A stretch of 64,000 nt of DNA from Ctena decussata (GCA_963989385.1 OZ022503.1:87021138-87085137), one strand, 5' to 3'. Positions 52,808-64,000 are shown, counted from the first letter of the stretch. The notes: generated from the letters alone by a model not told the origin. Program-made: numbers and translations.

Positions 52808-53255
52808 GCCAGTCAGGTACATAACCTTTAAAAGTTAGAAAAAATATAACTTGAAGCAGTTATAATTTTTTGCGACTATAGCAAAATTAACCTGTTTAAG
52901 TTAAAGTGTCTTTTTTCACCTTCATATCCTGGAGTTATAGCAATTTTTATGGACAGGTGGGTAATTTTCCCTGAAGATCTCTTACATAACTTTATGATCA
53001 AGCAATAAAATTCTGTACGCATCGTCTAGAAATTAGTACGCAAGGCCCTTGAAGATCAGGAAAGTAACTACTTTTTAACTTAAAAAAATTATTTTTTGGA
53101 GATCGCAAATTTGACCTTGGCCTAAATAATTTAAGACATAACTTAAATAAGTTATTTTCTACAGCCTCGCTTTGAAATAAGTGGTAAATAGGCGAGTTTT
53201 TAACTGCTTCAAGTTATATTTTTTTTAACTTTTAAAGGTTATGTACCTGACTGTC
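52808..53255. repeat. Foldback element with ~57-bp arms
   Basis: The left arm GCCAGTCAGGTACATAACCT then TTAAAAGTTA and AATATAACTTGAAGCAGTTA is the near-exact complement of 53200-53255. About 330 bp of unrelated sequence lies between. The high arm identity suggests a recent origin. Confidence 0.75.
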
Positions 53256-54279
53256 TGCGGTATCAAAATTTCGCGTTTTAATGAAAATGACATAGTGGCG
53301 CACATTAATTCCGGCGTTCATGATATACCATGACTCTAGATAATAAATAAATTTAATGTAAATTTTTGACACGTTTTCTCATCTTTCTATGAAACTTTAC
53401 ATTGTGGCATCTATTGTAGAATGGCCTCATCGAGGATATTATAATGGGATACCACAATGTATAGTTTAATGAAACGGAAACATATCAAATACTCATCAAG
53501 TGCACCTTTTTATCTAAACATCTCTTATGCTATGCGCATGTATATATAGTAAACCTATGTAATATTGGCGAACTTTGAATCGACTGTCCAATTAAAATTA
53601 AGAAATTACAGAATGCTTTTCTCTGGTTTCGTCGCCAGATATTGTCAGGGTCACTGACGAGGCTTTATTAGCCGAAACTATGTAGTCTGGCCCATGTTCC
53701 TACTTCTGTATGTATTCTCTGCTCTTGAAGGAACTTTTAAAGATTTTAATTTTACATTTATCCGCACTTTGCCTTAACCGCCGATATCGCCAAATTATGT
53801 AACCGCCCAAAATATGTGTTTTACAGTATTGTACATTTGGCTTCCCATACTAGGTAAAACAAAGATTAAAACGAATTCCAAACTTTGCTTATATTTCTGT
53901 TACACTAATTTGCAAAAATAAGGACACATAAAATGGTCTTAGTTTCAAGACTTCAGATTTTACAAGTTCACGCTCACGTTATTAACTGTAACGTATACTA
54001 AACAACAACAAAAAAAACTTAATAATCAATATTATTCATCACAGGGTAGTCGGGAAAGTATTAGATATCAAATCATTTTGATAAGAAATAAGTAATTATT
54101 TCTAATATCATGGACACACACAATTCATGTTTTGTACCTGAACAATGTTGGGGCTTTTTCAAATGTTAAAAGGGTACTTGTCTATTTGATATGCTCAAAC
54201 CAAAGAACTACCGAAATCAAACTCAGTGGTCAAAATCTACTCAAATGATAATGATTTTGTTTTCCATGCGTTTTCAATA
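53256..54279. other. No gene recognised
   Basis: AT-rich, without recognised repeats or exons. Confidence 0.35.
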
Positions 54280-54445
54280 TGAGCTGTGACACGACAACAC
54301 CAACAAAGTGGCATGTGCGCCCAGCGAAGACTCAAATCTGTCTGGACATCCGCCCAGGCAGTTCAGACTCTTTGCTCTGTGCTTAAAGGGTAGCTAAAGG
54401 TCTAAGCTAACTCCATGCGGACAGCGAAGATTCTGATCAGACTGC
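54280..54445. mobile_element. Palindromic foldback element (GCCGCGACACGA family), copy 16, right end missing
   Basis: Starts TGAGCTGTGACACGACAACA and runs to GATCAGACTGCATGG, where the family sequence stops. Confidence 0.75.
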
Positions 54446-56035
54446 ATGGCCAACTTTCCAATAACTGAGTCTCGCCAATACCTGGGCGGCATGATACATA
54501 AAAATGCATTGATTTATATAGGAGATGACTTATCAACAACCAATTACAATATAAAAATAAAAGATAGAAATAATGTGCTGGCGACATAGAAAACTACATT
54601 ATTTCCCGATTACGCTGATAAGTTTTTCATAATTTTATGGTTAGAACATTTTGGACTAGTTTCGGGTTATTTGTTATGACCGTTAAAATGATTAAATATA
54701 TAGCAAAATCAGCATAAATTTGACAGATTGATACATTTTAAATTAAGATAAGTACACGATTTGATATCTAATTGACTATGTGCTAGCGGTTCCAGGTTCC
54801 TTAATATTAGACCTTTATACTGATATGAAATTTATTCAGCTAAACATTGGACTTTTTAGTCTATTTTGCGATTTAAATTAGAAACCATAATTTCAAATTT
54901 AGTTAGAATCACATTCCGTAGGTGTACGGTTAATGTCGATGATTTACGAACAGCTGAGAGACTAAATGTCAATGTATCAATGGAATCAGAATTGTTTACA
55001 AGTGATACGCCAAAGGAACATCGATCGCCAGAACATATGACTATTCACTAGTCTGTGCTGATGCGCAGTCTGATCAGTAATCACATATGCGCAAACAAAG
55101 GAAATTAACAGAATAGGACGTTTTATTTTTTTGACACTTCCTAGAGTCAAATAATTGACGAGACGAGCCCACAAACTATACTGAAACAACCTCATCTCTA
55201 ATTGACCTGATATTAACGAAAAGTGCATCCTCAGTTCTGCTTAGCGGCGTTGGAGAAGCATTTTTAGATAAAAATATCCGTTACCATTGTCCCATATATG
55301 CGATATTCAACTTTGATAAGTACAAACTTAAATGTTTTCAGAGAAAAATATGGAAATATAATAGCGGTGACTATGAAACTTTAAAACAAAACGTCCAAAA
55401 TTTTATATGGCTGTCCCTGAAAAACGACAATATAAACATATATGCAGAAAATGTCACCAATAAATGACCCCACTTGGTTTAATAGTTTTGTTCGAACTCA
55501 GATCCGAAAGCGTAAGCGAGCCCATAAAAAAGCAAAAAAAAAAAAAAACCCGAAAGTAGGAGTAAATTCAAAAAACAAAGAAATAAGAGTGTAAATGCGG
55601 TTAAAATGGCGAAAAAAGAATTCAAAGACAAACTTGCAAATAAAATTAACTCCGGAAACATTTCAGGTAGAGATTGGTGGAAAACATTTAAGTCACTCAT
55701 TGGCAAAGATACAAACATAGCTTTACCACCTTTAATAAAAAATAAATAATCTATTAATGACCCCACTGAAAAAGCTAATGAATTAAACCTCTTTTTTTTA
55801 CTCACAGACCTTACTGAATGACACAAATAACCACATTTCAAATTTAACATATCCTGAACAAACTTTAAATAGCATAGTTGTCGAAGAAGATGAAGTAAGG
55901 TCAGTTTCGAAATCACTTGCTACTAGGAAAGCTTCTGGTCCTGATTTACTAAATAATAAAGTACTCAAAGAATTAGCTGATGTTATAGCTGCTCCATTAA
56001 CTGATCTCTTTAATAGCTCCCTTCTTACTGCAACC

Positions 56036-57058
56036 GTGCTTGAAATTTGGAAACAAGCGAATGTTACTCCTATACATAAAAAGGATAGTAAATCATATGT
56101 AGAAAATTACAGGCCCATATCTTTGCTCAGTTCTGTGGGAAAAACATTTGAAAGAGTTTTACATAAACATATGCATAACTATCTACTTGAGAATCAAGTA
56201 ATTACCCCCTTCCAGTCCGGCTTCACAAAGGGAGACTCGGCAATCAACCAATTAGTAGATCTGAGTAATACCTTTGGCCGGGTCCTGGACGAAGGCAAGG
56301 ACGTGCGTGTAGTTTTCTGTGATATAAGCAAAGCCTTCGACAGGGTCTGGCATAGGGGTCTTATTGCTAAACTGCGCCACTACGGCATTAGTGGCCCACT
56401 GCTAAAATGGTTTGAGAGCTATTTGTCACAAAGATTCCAGAGGGTTGTTATCCTAGGAGGTACTTCTGAATGGGTAGAAATCAAAGCCGGAGTTCCCCAG
56501 GGTTCTATTCTTGGTCCTTTACTATTTATTTTGTACATCAATGACATAGTAAACGATTTACAATGTGGAATTCGCTTATTCGCTGACGATACAAGTCTGT
56601 ACATTATTGTGGACACTCCAAACAATGCGGCTCGCTTAATGAACGCTGATCTTGAAAAGATCACAAATTGGTCAAACAAATGGCTGGTCACTTTTAACCC
56701 GACCAAAACGGAGTCACTCTTACTTACAAGGAAAATAAACAAAAATGACCACCCAAACTTGTACCTCAATGAAGTATCCATAAATGAAGTAAACACACAC
56801 AAACATCTTGGTGTATATCTATCCCAAAAACTAGACTGGCAAAAGCGTATTGAATATATAACAGACAAAGCAGCCACGCGTTTAAATCTCCTTAGAAGTT
56901 TAAAATTTACTCTTGACAGAAACTCGCTTCAGAAAATTTATTTTACTTTTATACGTTCCATACTCGAATACGCTGACGTAGTATGGGATAACTGTACCCA
57001 ACAGCAAAGTGATGAGTTAGAAAAAATACAATTAGAGGCCGCCAGGCAACCAAACTAA
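56036..57058 (+). pseudogene. Reverse transcriptase domain of the broken retrotransposon
   Basis: 340 codons without a stop. Visible motifs in order: NYRPISLLSSVGKTFERV, FQSGFTKGDS, VVFCDISKAFDRVWH, AGVPQGSILGPLLFILYIND, the catalytic FADD at 56579-56590, then HKHLGVYLSQKLDW and a thumb region. The true frame begins further upstream, where GPDLLNNKVLKELAD-like words are readable in another frame. It ends early because a few codons are lost near 57045, shifting the frame. Not a host gene. Confidence 0.85.
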
Positions 57059-57760
57059 TCTCAATAAATAAATTATATAAAGAAGTAGGGTGGTTGAAAC
57101 TGTCTGAAAGGCGAAACCTTCACAGACTCTATCTATTCTTTAAAATGCAAAATGGACAAACCCCACTTTACTTAACCAATATCCTCCCGTCTCGTACAGG
57201 TGATGTATCCTCTTATGCTCTGCGCAGTGTTGATAATTACCAACAAGTCACTACACGTACACAAACCTATGCTAATTCCTTCCTTCCATCAACAATTTCA
57301 GCATGGAACTCTCTGCCATCTTCAGCTAAGACCGCCGATTCCTTTAGCTCATTTAAGCGCTTAATTGAACTTGAAACTCCAAAAATACCTGCTTATTACA
57401 ATACAGGAAGCAGACAACTCCAGATTCTCCACACTCGACTAAGAACAGAATGTAGTTCTTTGAATGAGCATTTATTTTCGAGAAACCTGGTGCCCTCCCC
57501 AAACTGTACGTGTGGTATGACTGACTGAAACCAACAGTCACTATCTTCTTACTTGTCCAAATTACCACTTAGTGCGTACGGACATGATAACGATAGTCCG
57601 ACAGATTGTACCCGCAAACACACCCATTACGTCCGACACCCTTCTCTTTGGCATAAATGGAGAATGTAATGATCGGAATGCTGAAATCTTTAAAGCAGTA
57701 CATAAATATATAGAAAAAAAACAAGACGATTTACAGCCTAGACGTTTCAACATATTATAA
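57047..57760 (+). pseudogene. C-terminal part of the retrotransposon protein, in two frames
   Basis: 57047-57528 encodes TKLISINKLYKEVGWLKLSE and onward to CTCGMTD, then stops. A 4-bp repeat (CTGA CTGA near 57522) shifts the frame; 57527-57760 continues with HYLLTCPNYHLVRTDM and ends RRFNIL. The C-x-C and H-x4-C residues make a zinc-knuckle-like motif. Confidence 0.75.
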
Positions 57761-57900
57761 ACCGTATATCGCTGAGTAATGCAAATGCAAATTTATGAAC
57801 ACTGCCTACCTCAATGAGTTTATCTATCCAAAAAATGACTTAACCTGATTCGTATGACCGTTCGGACTTTGTCCATGATGAGATCCTTCTGCTGATATTT

Positions 57901-57903
57901 CTC

Positions 57904-57946
<43 letters not shown>
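57901..57946. repeat. (CT)n microsatellite
   Basis: About 22 CT units in the retrotransposon 3' UTR. Confidence 0.95.
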
Positions 57947-57947
<1 letters not shown>

Positions 57948-58304
57948 AGTTTAATTAGATCCATATTTTCATTACACGTGCTGTTAGTCAAGCTTATTTC
58001 TTGAATTGCCATTCGCTATTGCTATTTATTGTACAGGAGATGATTGTATAAGTGGTTATCGCTTGTTATCAGATCCTGTTTGCCAGTATATTTATTGTAT
58101 GTGCTATGTGTGTAAATGAGTTGAAATAAATATTGTTTAAACCAAATAATTGATATTGTACCTGTTTTATTCCCTACCTGTCACCAAGTAGACTGCTACG
58201 CTAGGTAACTCAAGAGTCCTGATTGTATTATCGATAAATCGGCGATACCTCCCCTTGTTGGCCTGTAATTGTCACTCGATAGCGATATGAATTTAGTTGT
58301 GCAT

Positions 58305-58363
58305 GTGGCGGATGCCCAGGCTGATCCGGGTCTTCGCTCGGTGCACATGCCCTTTGTTGGTTC
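58305..58363. mobile_element. Palindromic foldback element (GCCGCGACACGA family), copy 17, right-arm fragment
   Basis: GGCGGATGCCCAGGCTGATC then GGGTCTTCGCTCGGTGCACA and TTTGTTGGTT; the terminal repeat is lost. Confidence 0.65.
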
Positions 58364-58566
58364 ATATTAGTTTCAGTCCGCATGAAGTCGTTAGCTAAAA
58401 TAAGGCCAAAGCATGGTCGACTTGGAGGCAAGAGGGACCAGAAAAATCACAACGACGGTTATGATGAAATCACAAAGTAACTTTCACTTGAAATGTCACA
58501 GTTTTGGAAACAGCATTCAAACTATTTGCTTATAGTGACAAAGAGTATACAAGTCGTGAAGTAAAG

Positions 58567-58568
<2 letters not shown>

Positions 58569-58599
<31 letters not shown>
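58569..58599. repeat. Poly(A) run
   Basis: About 31 A. No retroposon body was recognised immediately to the left. Confidence 0.9.
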
Positions 58600-58601
<2 letters not shown>

Positions 58602-60767
58602 ACGAACGAGTGTAGAAACTATGGCATCTCAAAAATCTCTATATGCTTAACTCAAACGGAGGTAAAAGCGAAATGAATTGGAGTAGGTGGCATCTGTAAG
58701 AGAGTGGGGTTCCCACTTTCCTCCCGGAAAAAAAATGGCTATAGGAAGGACGACTAAATAGTGGATTGTCGGGACCTCATAGAGCCACTTTTCCCCCATA
58801 GTCCTTTTTCCCCTACCGGAAAATGAGCTATTAAAGAATTTAGTATTGGTATTTTGCGGAACGGAACGATACGGAACAGCATGGAAGAAAGACATTTTTA
58901 ATGAATTTATCGCGCAAGAAATGTATCAATTCTGCAAGGGAGGTAATAAGTGGAATTTATTCCGTAAAGTAATACGTAAATTTAGCAACCCATTTATTAT
59001 AATTAACGATAATTACTAATTAAAACAATGAAAAGAGTGTTAGTTTTCCCATCACCTTAGACGGACACTCGGCGCCAAGTGCGTGCAACTGTGGTTACGT
59101 ACCGCTGAGCCACTTTGGGGAACGTCGTTAGGAGAATTGAACTGAACTGAACTGAAATTTCTTCCCATCGATTCATATAGATACATACGCATGCAAGCTT
59201 ACAGGAAGATGTACAAACGCGTCGATGATTGGGTGCTTGTTTAACCGTGTTCGATTTAGTGGAGGGCTTATAAGATTGCAAAAAATAATCGGACATGTGT
59301 CTCAATGGGAGTCGAGCCAACGACTCCTGCCTGAAAGGCGAACACTAGTCCAGGCACTCCGCTGCGCGCACGCACAGATGAACGCTTTTACTAACACAAC
59401 ATTATACAATTTTGTGCGCGCAACTACGTATACTCAAATTTAAAGAGTAACTATACTTCAGGAATTGACTGAATCAGATACCAAACCCTATCCCCAACAT
59501 CAAAGGGAAAGATTGACAAAGACATCCCAACAAACAATTAATTACAAGCGATAAGCCGATCAGCAGCTCTTTCCCAAATAGGTGGCAACTCAGCTATCTT
59601 GACTGAACTAAATAATTTAGACCAACATAAGGGTTACAACAAACTAAGCAAATTATACGATAAACATTTAACAACTATTTTTACCTATTTTCTATTTTTA
59701 TTATAGAAGGGTTAAAATGAGAACATAATAAATTAAACAGCACCGAACAAAAAACAAATGCAACCGCAACGAAAGTACCGCATTAGGACGGTGAGTATTA
59801 ACTACTGGGGGGGTTTAAACCGGTTTTACTGGGCCCAAAACTTTACCCTCACCCTCCGCCACGGTGCACACAATTAGTTAGTAGTTCGGCTCGGGTGGAG
59901 GTCCCCTAACTCATCAGAGAGTCATCACGGTCAACAATTATAATCAAGAAAAGACTGTGATGAAGCAAGGATGAGGACTCGACAGCCAAAACGTGTTGAG
60001 ACACCTGGAGATCCCTGGGGCGTCAGCTGCAAAGGGACAAGAGAATGGCAACTGATTGCAAAACAATCCCTGAAGATTGAAATAATAAGAGCATTAAATG
60101 ACTGTACGGGGAGACTGTTTAGAGCCATCCACAACAAAGCCTTTTTTGGCTGGTACGAAAAAGCAAACTGCTTTCATGTTTTTCCCAAAATGAAAATAAG
60201 ACACATTGATGGACACATGCATGCGGTTTAATAATATTTTATCCGGCGGTATTTTTCGGACAGGTATTCGCATTCCTTTTTTAGTTCTGAACCTAACTAT
60301 TATGACTGGGGAGGGAGCAAATTCCTCCATGTTGCGTATTACCAGGGGGGGGGGGGGGAATCCACTATCGAGAGGAAAAACGGCTATGCCCAAACGCGTA
60401 TAGTAGATTTTCTCCGGGAAAAAATGGCCATATAGTCTCATTTCCGGGGGGAAATTCTACTATATAACCATTTCTCCGGTGGGAAATTCTACTATGAAAA
60501 AATCGTAGCCATTTTTTCGGGGGGGGGAGAGGGGGGGGGGGGGGGGGAAGCTACTATCTGATAAACCAACCGCATGAAGCGTAATTACCTATTTTCTATT
60601 TTTTATGTACGTAAACGTATATTGAACAAAATTGAAACTTGAGTCATTTAATTTCCTAATGCTGGCTTACATAGCTAACATTTTACGTAGATATGTCTCC
60701 TGGTTGGGATTTGGAGCTTGCAGTGGGAGCTTGATAGTGTCGGCTCCTGATCATTGCCTTCTGATTC
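58600..60767. other. Unannotated stretch with G runs and one tRNA-like scrap
   Basis: G runs at 60345-60358 and 60519-60547. AAAAAATGGCTATAG and AAAAAATGGCCATATAG with CCGG words recur (58730, 60420-60520). At 59298-59366 (minus) a GGCTCGACTCC B-box-like word and CTGGACTAGTG A-box-like word resemble a tRNA, but the acceptor stem does not pair, so it is not called as a tRNA gene. Confidence 0.3.
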
Positions 60768-61127
60768 ATAGAGGATCTTACATGAGTGCTCATGTATTAT
60801 TGAATTTATTAAACGAGTTGGGGAAAAAGATAAGATGTGAGGCTATGCCGAGCATCTTATCTTTTTCCCCAAAGAGGTTAATAAATTCAATAATACAGGA
60901 GCACGAGTGCAAGATTCTATTTATCATATGATACTAAAATCGCATTTTATTAGCAAAGTTTGCACGAAAACGCCACGATTTCGCCATTAGGAAACGCGAC
61001 GTTTTAATGGACGTCAACGCATATAACGTTACGACGTAATTTGCATTTTTAGTCCACTAGTGGATTACCGTTTTTAATGCATGGCTTTAATACACTCTCA
61101 GATGCGACGTCAAATGATAAAGTATTT
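60768..61127. repeat. Dispersed repeat with hairpin, copy 2
   Basis: Matches 29619-29985. The hairpin is better preserved here: GATAAGATGTGAGGCTATGC and CGAGCATCTTATC around a short loop. Confidence 0.65.
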
Positions 61128-61439
61128 TACTGCTATCTGCTACAACAAACAATTTGATAATTTCGTGACTGATGTGGCAACCTTATTTAAACACAAGACA
61201 TTAATCGCTGAAAAGAAGGGGATAAAAGACGGAAATCTTACAGAATAGTTGACATATGAAAATCTATCGAAAATATTTATCAAAAAAATGGAACTTGTGA
61301 GGTTTAATGCTTTTAAAGACACACAAGTCTCACATTTCAGGAATGTTCAGGAAGAGGAGCAAATATTTTTCATTAAGATTAAACCCCTGTTGAAAAGGGA
61401 GCCAATAAAGAAATATATTTCTTTATACTGATCAGGGCT

Positions 61440-61728
61440 AAATTCTGATGGCTGAAGTGACGAGTAATAACTTGAACAAGCCCTGGGCGTCGCGAAGCAA
61501 TGCAATCGTCGAAATTGTCTCGAAATGCCTAGAACATGCCAACGTATCAACAGATGAAAATTGTCTTGAATATTGCGGATAGGGTCAAAATATAGTTATA
61601 TCACCAGCCGATATTGATCGATTGCATCGTATCGGAAAGCCGGGGACACAATTTGGGCTTTAACCATAAAGTTTGCCTGTTACAGAGCGTGTGAAAGACT
61701 AAAAGCATTGAGCCGTATATCAGAGTTC
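61440..61728 (+). pseudogene. Possible remnant of a retrotransposon ORF1-like protein
   Basis: Readable words, in shifting frames: EIVSKCLEHANVS, then ISPADIDRLHRIGKPG, then KFACYRACERLKAL. The DIDR.HRIG...KF..YR...R pattern resembles the C-terminal region of ORF1-type proteins of non-LTR elements. It is broken by stops and frameshifts. Family assignment is inference. Confidence 0.4.
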
Positions 61729-61864
61729 GAGGTAATAAAACTTGAGAATAATCTCAAACTCAAAATAAGGCACACTGATTGGCTGCTTCCGAGCATGTGC
61801 TCGGAAGCAACCAATCAGTGTGCTTTATTTTGAGTTTGAGAATGTACTCAAGTTTTATAACCTC
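61729..61864. repeat. Near-perfect 136-bp palindrome
   Basis: Two arms of about 62 bp: CACACTGATTGGCTGCTTCC and GGAAGCAACCAATCAGTGTG pair with one mismatch, then TCAAACTCAAAATAAG and CTTTATTTTGAGTTTGA, around the centre GAGCATGTGCTC. It interrupts the ORF1-like remnant. Confidence 0.85.
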
Positions 61865-62134
61865 CGGGCCTTATTTGAACGGCTTATTCTTTATTGAGAA
61901 CTTCACAGAATTACGTGGCAGTTTCCAACAGTTTCTCTCCGATGCTCGTATGCTGGTCAGTTCACAACCTCTGTTTCTTCAAGGTGCCAGGTCTACGGAC
62001 GTAAAACCTTTGTTAAGGATCTTCGTGAGAACGTTCTCATAATACTTTTCCCCTGATGTGTTACATATAGGTCTAAACCAGGTCTAGGGGGCTCTTTGGT
62101 CATGTAAACCTGTTGCTTCTAATATTTCTAGGGA

Positions 62135-63140
62135 AACAAAAATTTGCAAGCTTCCCTTCGCTGTATATACTTTAATGAGTCCGTTATCTCGCGCAACAAT
62201 TACATTTAGCCTTTGCGTGTGCGAAAACAGCCAATATTGTTGATTTTACATGTACCATCAGTTCAAATGCTTGGGCCTGACCGTAGCTGGTAAACAGTAT
62301 AATTGTATTCAAAAGCATCGCAGGTTCAAATCAATTTCGCAATCCAGACCAATACGTAATGCTTTGTCCAAAGTAGATAATTGTTTTTATTTTACAAATG
62401 ACCATTGTGGCATTTTATTGATTTTTTCTGAATCTTTAACTGAAGGGAAATATTGATACAGATTCAAACTATGGAAACATCGGTAAGCTATTTCAATGTA
62501 ACTGGAACAGAAGCAAGCAGATTTTTGTAATTGCAAGATCGGACCGCTAATAAATCCTTAAAACTACCTAACATCTGTTTGAGTCTCTTAGCTATAGCAA
62601 GTACGCAGAGTATTTATTACCATCAAGATCTGCGAACTTAGCTTAGGGCCGACGGACAAACTTCGGACCTGATGTACACTTTCCTCCACTGAGCCTATAG
62701 GAAGCGACTTTGTGTGAAAATTTGTAGCAAGTCCCGATTTGTTGCTTCCATGGACAATATTAAACTTTAAAAAGGAGGTCCGACTCTTATAGGACAGTAG
62801 ATGCACCTAGAGTAGCAAAATTTTTCATTTAAAATTTGACACCCATTGCGATGGGAGGCAAAATGATTCATGTAGGCTTGCTTCCACTAGAAGTGTACTG
62901 ATTTACAATGAAAATTATTTTTTTACTACAATTAATAATAGTAAAAAAAAAATAATAATGCTATAATGATATTATCATTATAATTATTATTCTGATTAAT
63001 CATAAAAATAATTCTTTCACCAGCATTTCCAATCGCTGCTCACCTGGCAATGGCAATACTATGCTTCCGTAACTAGCAAGTTTGATGTAACAGTGTTAAC
63101 CCTGCCTCTGAGTTCAGATCTCAGAATCAGTATCCGAAAC
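62135..63140 (+). promoter_or_regulatory. Upstream region of PAN gene B, duplicate of 26645-27451
   Basis: Aligns with the region before PAN gene A in the same order, with a short A/T triplet run at 62927-62998 where copy A has a long one. The left limit of the duplication lies near 62135. Confidence 0.5.
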
Positions 63141-63228
63141 ATGGGAAGAACATTTTCTTTCTCCATACTGTTTAGATGTTTTTTCTTGTTTTCCTATGGA
63201 CATTTCGGCCAGATGTACTTGAGCAATG
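63141..63228 (+). CDS. PAN gene B exon 1 (signal peptide)
   Basis: Same length, phase and donor as gene A exon 1. The signal peptide has changed at many positions but stays hydrophobic. Confidence 0.7.
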
Positions 63229-64000
63229 GTAGGTGTCTTTTTTTTCTTTTTGCAAATCTGAGTGATTCAAATTTAGAATAAATTACTCGTACTGTTAAAG
63301 ATAAGTACTTAAAATAACTTGCGCTAAACTATTTCTTAAGGCTGTTGGATACACTTTCATGGGAGGCAACACTGCTATTATCATTTCGCCTTCTTTCTTT
63401 GTGAACTTAGATTCTTGAAGGGAGAAATGGAAAGAACTTCTAGAAGTTTTCTTCAATCAAACATATGCTGTAGTAACATCTTGTGATTAAATCTTGCTGA
63501 GGTATCATTTCTTAAAAATATTTGAATAAAAGCCTTATGCCAGTAAAAACCATTGATTATGTCTATGAAATGTTCACATACGAAATATGGAAGAAGAAAC
63601 GTATTTCAATGCAAAACAAATGCATCAAGTTATTGGTGACGTATTAATTCCGCATAAAAATGACAGACTTTCCGATTTTGGCTATGTCACATCATGCTTT
63701 TGAGATTTTTTTTCACTACGTTGGGCACATATCCTGACCAACTGAAAATATCAATGCAGTTATACACTTGTGCTGTGTGTTTGAGACATGTAGGCTATAT
63801 GTAACGTACTGTACTAGTTTTATTCCAATTGCAGCCCAAAACGTTAGATTTTGTCAGGTTTGTGATGGTTCGTCAGGTTTCATAGGACCTACTATTGCTG
63901 AATACCAAGGCTACACGAGCATTCGATGTACTTTGAAATGTCACAGAAACCCTGACTGTGAGATGACGTCGTATTCTGAGCAGACCAGAGTTTGTAAATT
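63141..64000 (+). CDS. PAN gene B: tandem paralogue of gene A, first two exons (cut by window end)
   Basis: Exon 1 at 63141-63228 (88 bp, donor AATG/GTAGGT) encodes a signal peptide starting MGRTFSFSILFRCFF. Exon 2 starts at 63835 after acceptor CAATTGCAG and runs past the window end; it begins QNVRFCQVCDGSSGF and keeps the cysteine pattern of gene A. Over the shared 55 codons of exon 2 seven residues differ (gene A numbering: E31Q, I33V, T46I, H68N, Q72E, K79Q, K80T) while only two codons differ silently. Intron 1 is 606 bp against 920 bp in gene A, mainly because gene A has a foldback insertion. The frame is intact as far as seen. Confidence 0.72.
63835..64000 (+). CDS. PAN gene B exon 2 (partial, window edge)
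   Basis: Open to the last base of the window; C36, C39, C61, C65, C71 and C83 of gene A are all kept. Confidence 0.75.

Larger units (their letters stand above)
55110..58145 (+). mobile_element. 5'-truncated non-LTR retrotransposon (CR1/L2/Jockey-like)
   Basis: From about 55155 it encodes the end of an endonuclease domain (EPTNYTETTSSLIDLI) in a frame with stops, then reverse transcriptase in a clean frame at 56036-57058, then the C-terminal part in two further frames to 57760, and a 3' UTR with a (CT)n run, ending near GAGTTGAAATAAATATTG. The start is truncated. It would copy itself by target-primed reverse transcription if intact. The clade cannot be fixed by eye; the FADD motif, the PQGSILGPLLF block and the C-terminal CxC...HYLLTC motif point to the CR1/L2/Jockey side. 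Confidence 0.85.

Noticed and set aside
56419..56877. 152-codon open frame on the minus strand
   Set aside because: Antisense shadow of the reverse transcriptase.
3201..58363. CRISPR-like array from evenly palindromic repeats
   Set aside because: Copies are about 240 bp, irregularly spaced over the whole window, and the setting is eukaryotic.
59298..59366. tRNA gene on the minus strand
   Set aside because: B-box-like and A-box-like words only; no 7-bp acceptor stem and a poor anticodon arm.

Overview
The window looks like nuclear DNA of an animal, most probably a marine bivalve mollusc. That is inference: AT-rich intergenic DNA, short exons in long introns with GT/AG sites, an apolipoprotein D-type lipocalin, an RGK-type GTPase, PAN/apple-domain proteins, and a very dense load of short non-autonomous transposons and tRNA-derived SINEs. 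There are no operons, ribosome sites, CRISPR arrays or other prokaryotic features.

Gene layout. (1) 2609-5812, plus strand: the last two exons of an RGK (Rad/Gem/Rem-like) small GTPase; earlier exons are not recognised. (2) 12332-16501, minus strand: a complete four-exon apolipoprotein D-like lipocalin of 188 residues with signal peptide, TATA box and poly(A) signal. (3) 27452-46652, plus strand: a five-exon gene for a predicted secreted protein of 286 residues, built as signal peptide, cysteine-rich PAN-like domain, Ser/Thr mucin-like linker and second PAN domain. (4) 63141 to the window end: the first two exons of a tandem paralogue of gene 3. The duplicated unit is about 35.6 kb and includes the promoter region and intron 1. 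In the overlapping part of exon 2 the copies differ at seven amino-acid positions but at only two silent codons.

Repeats fill most of the rest. The dominant family (17 recognised copies, full length about 240 bp) ends in TGAGCCGCGACACGA and its complement, and each half is itself a palindrome. Other families: a tRNA-headed SINE, two insertions having perfect 13-14 bp target duplications; CACTGTAAAA-ended MITEs with 2-bp target duplications, two nested in older repeats; Harbinger-like MITEs; TA-flanked MITEs, one reaching to 17 bp from a splice acceptor; a 1.94-kb TTAA-flanked element; a Helentron-like element with 430-460 bp tandem monomers; many foldback hairpins; and a 5'-truncated broken non-LTR retrotransposon at 55.1-58.1 kb. 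A decayed, unrecognised reading-frame cluster lies at 33.4-36.0 kb in the large intron of gene 3. The nested insertions give a relative order of events: SINE and foldback copies were in place before the CACTG MITEs landed in them, and one foldback copy sits in intron 1 of only one of the two PAN paralogues.
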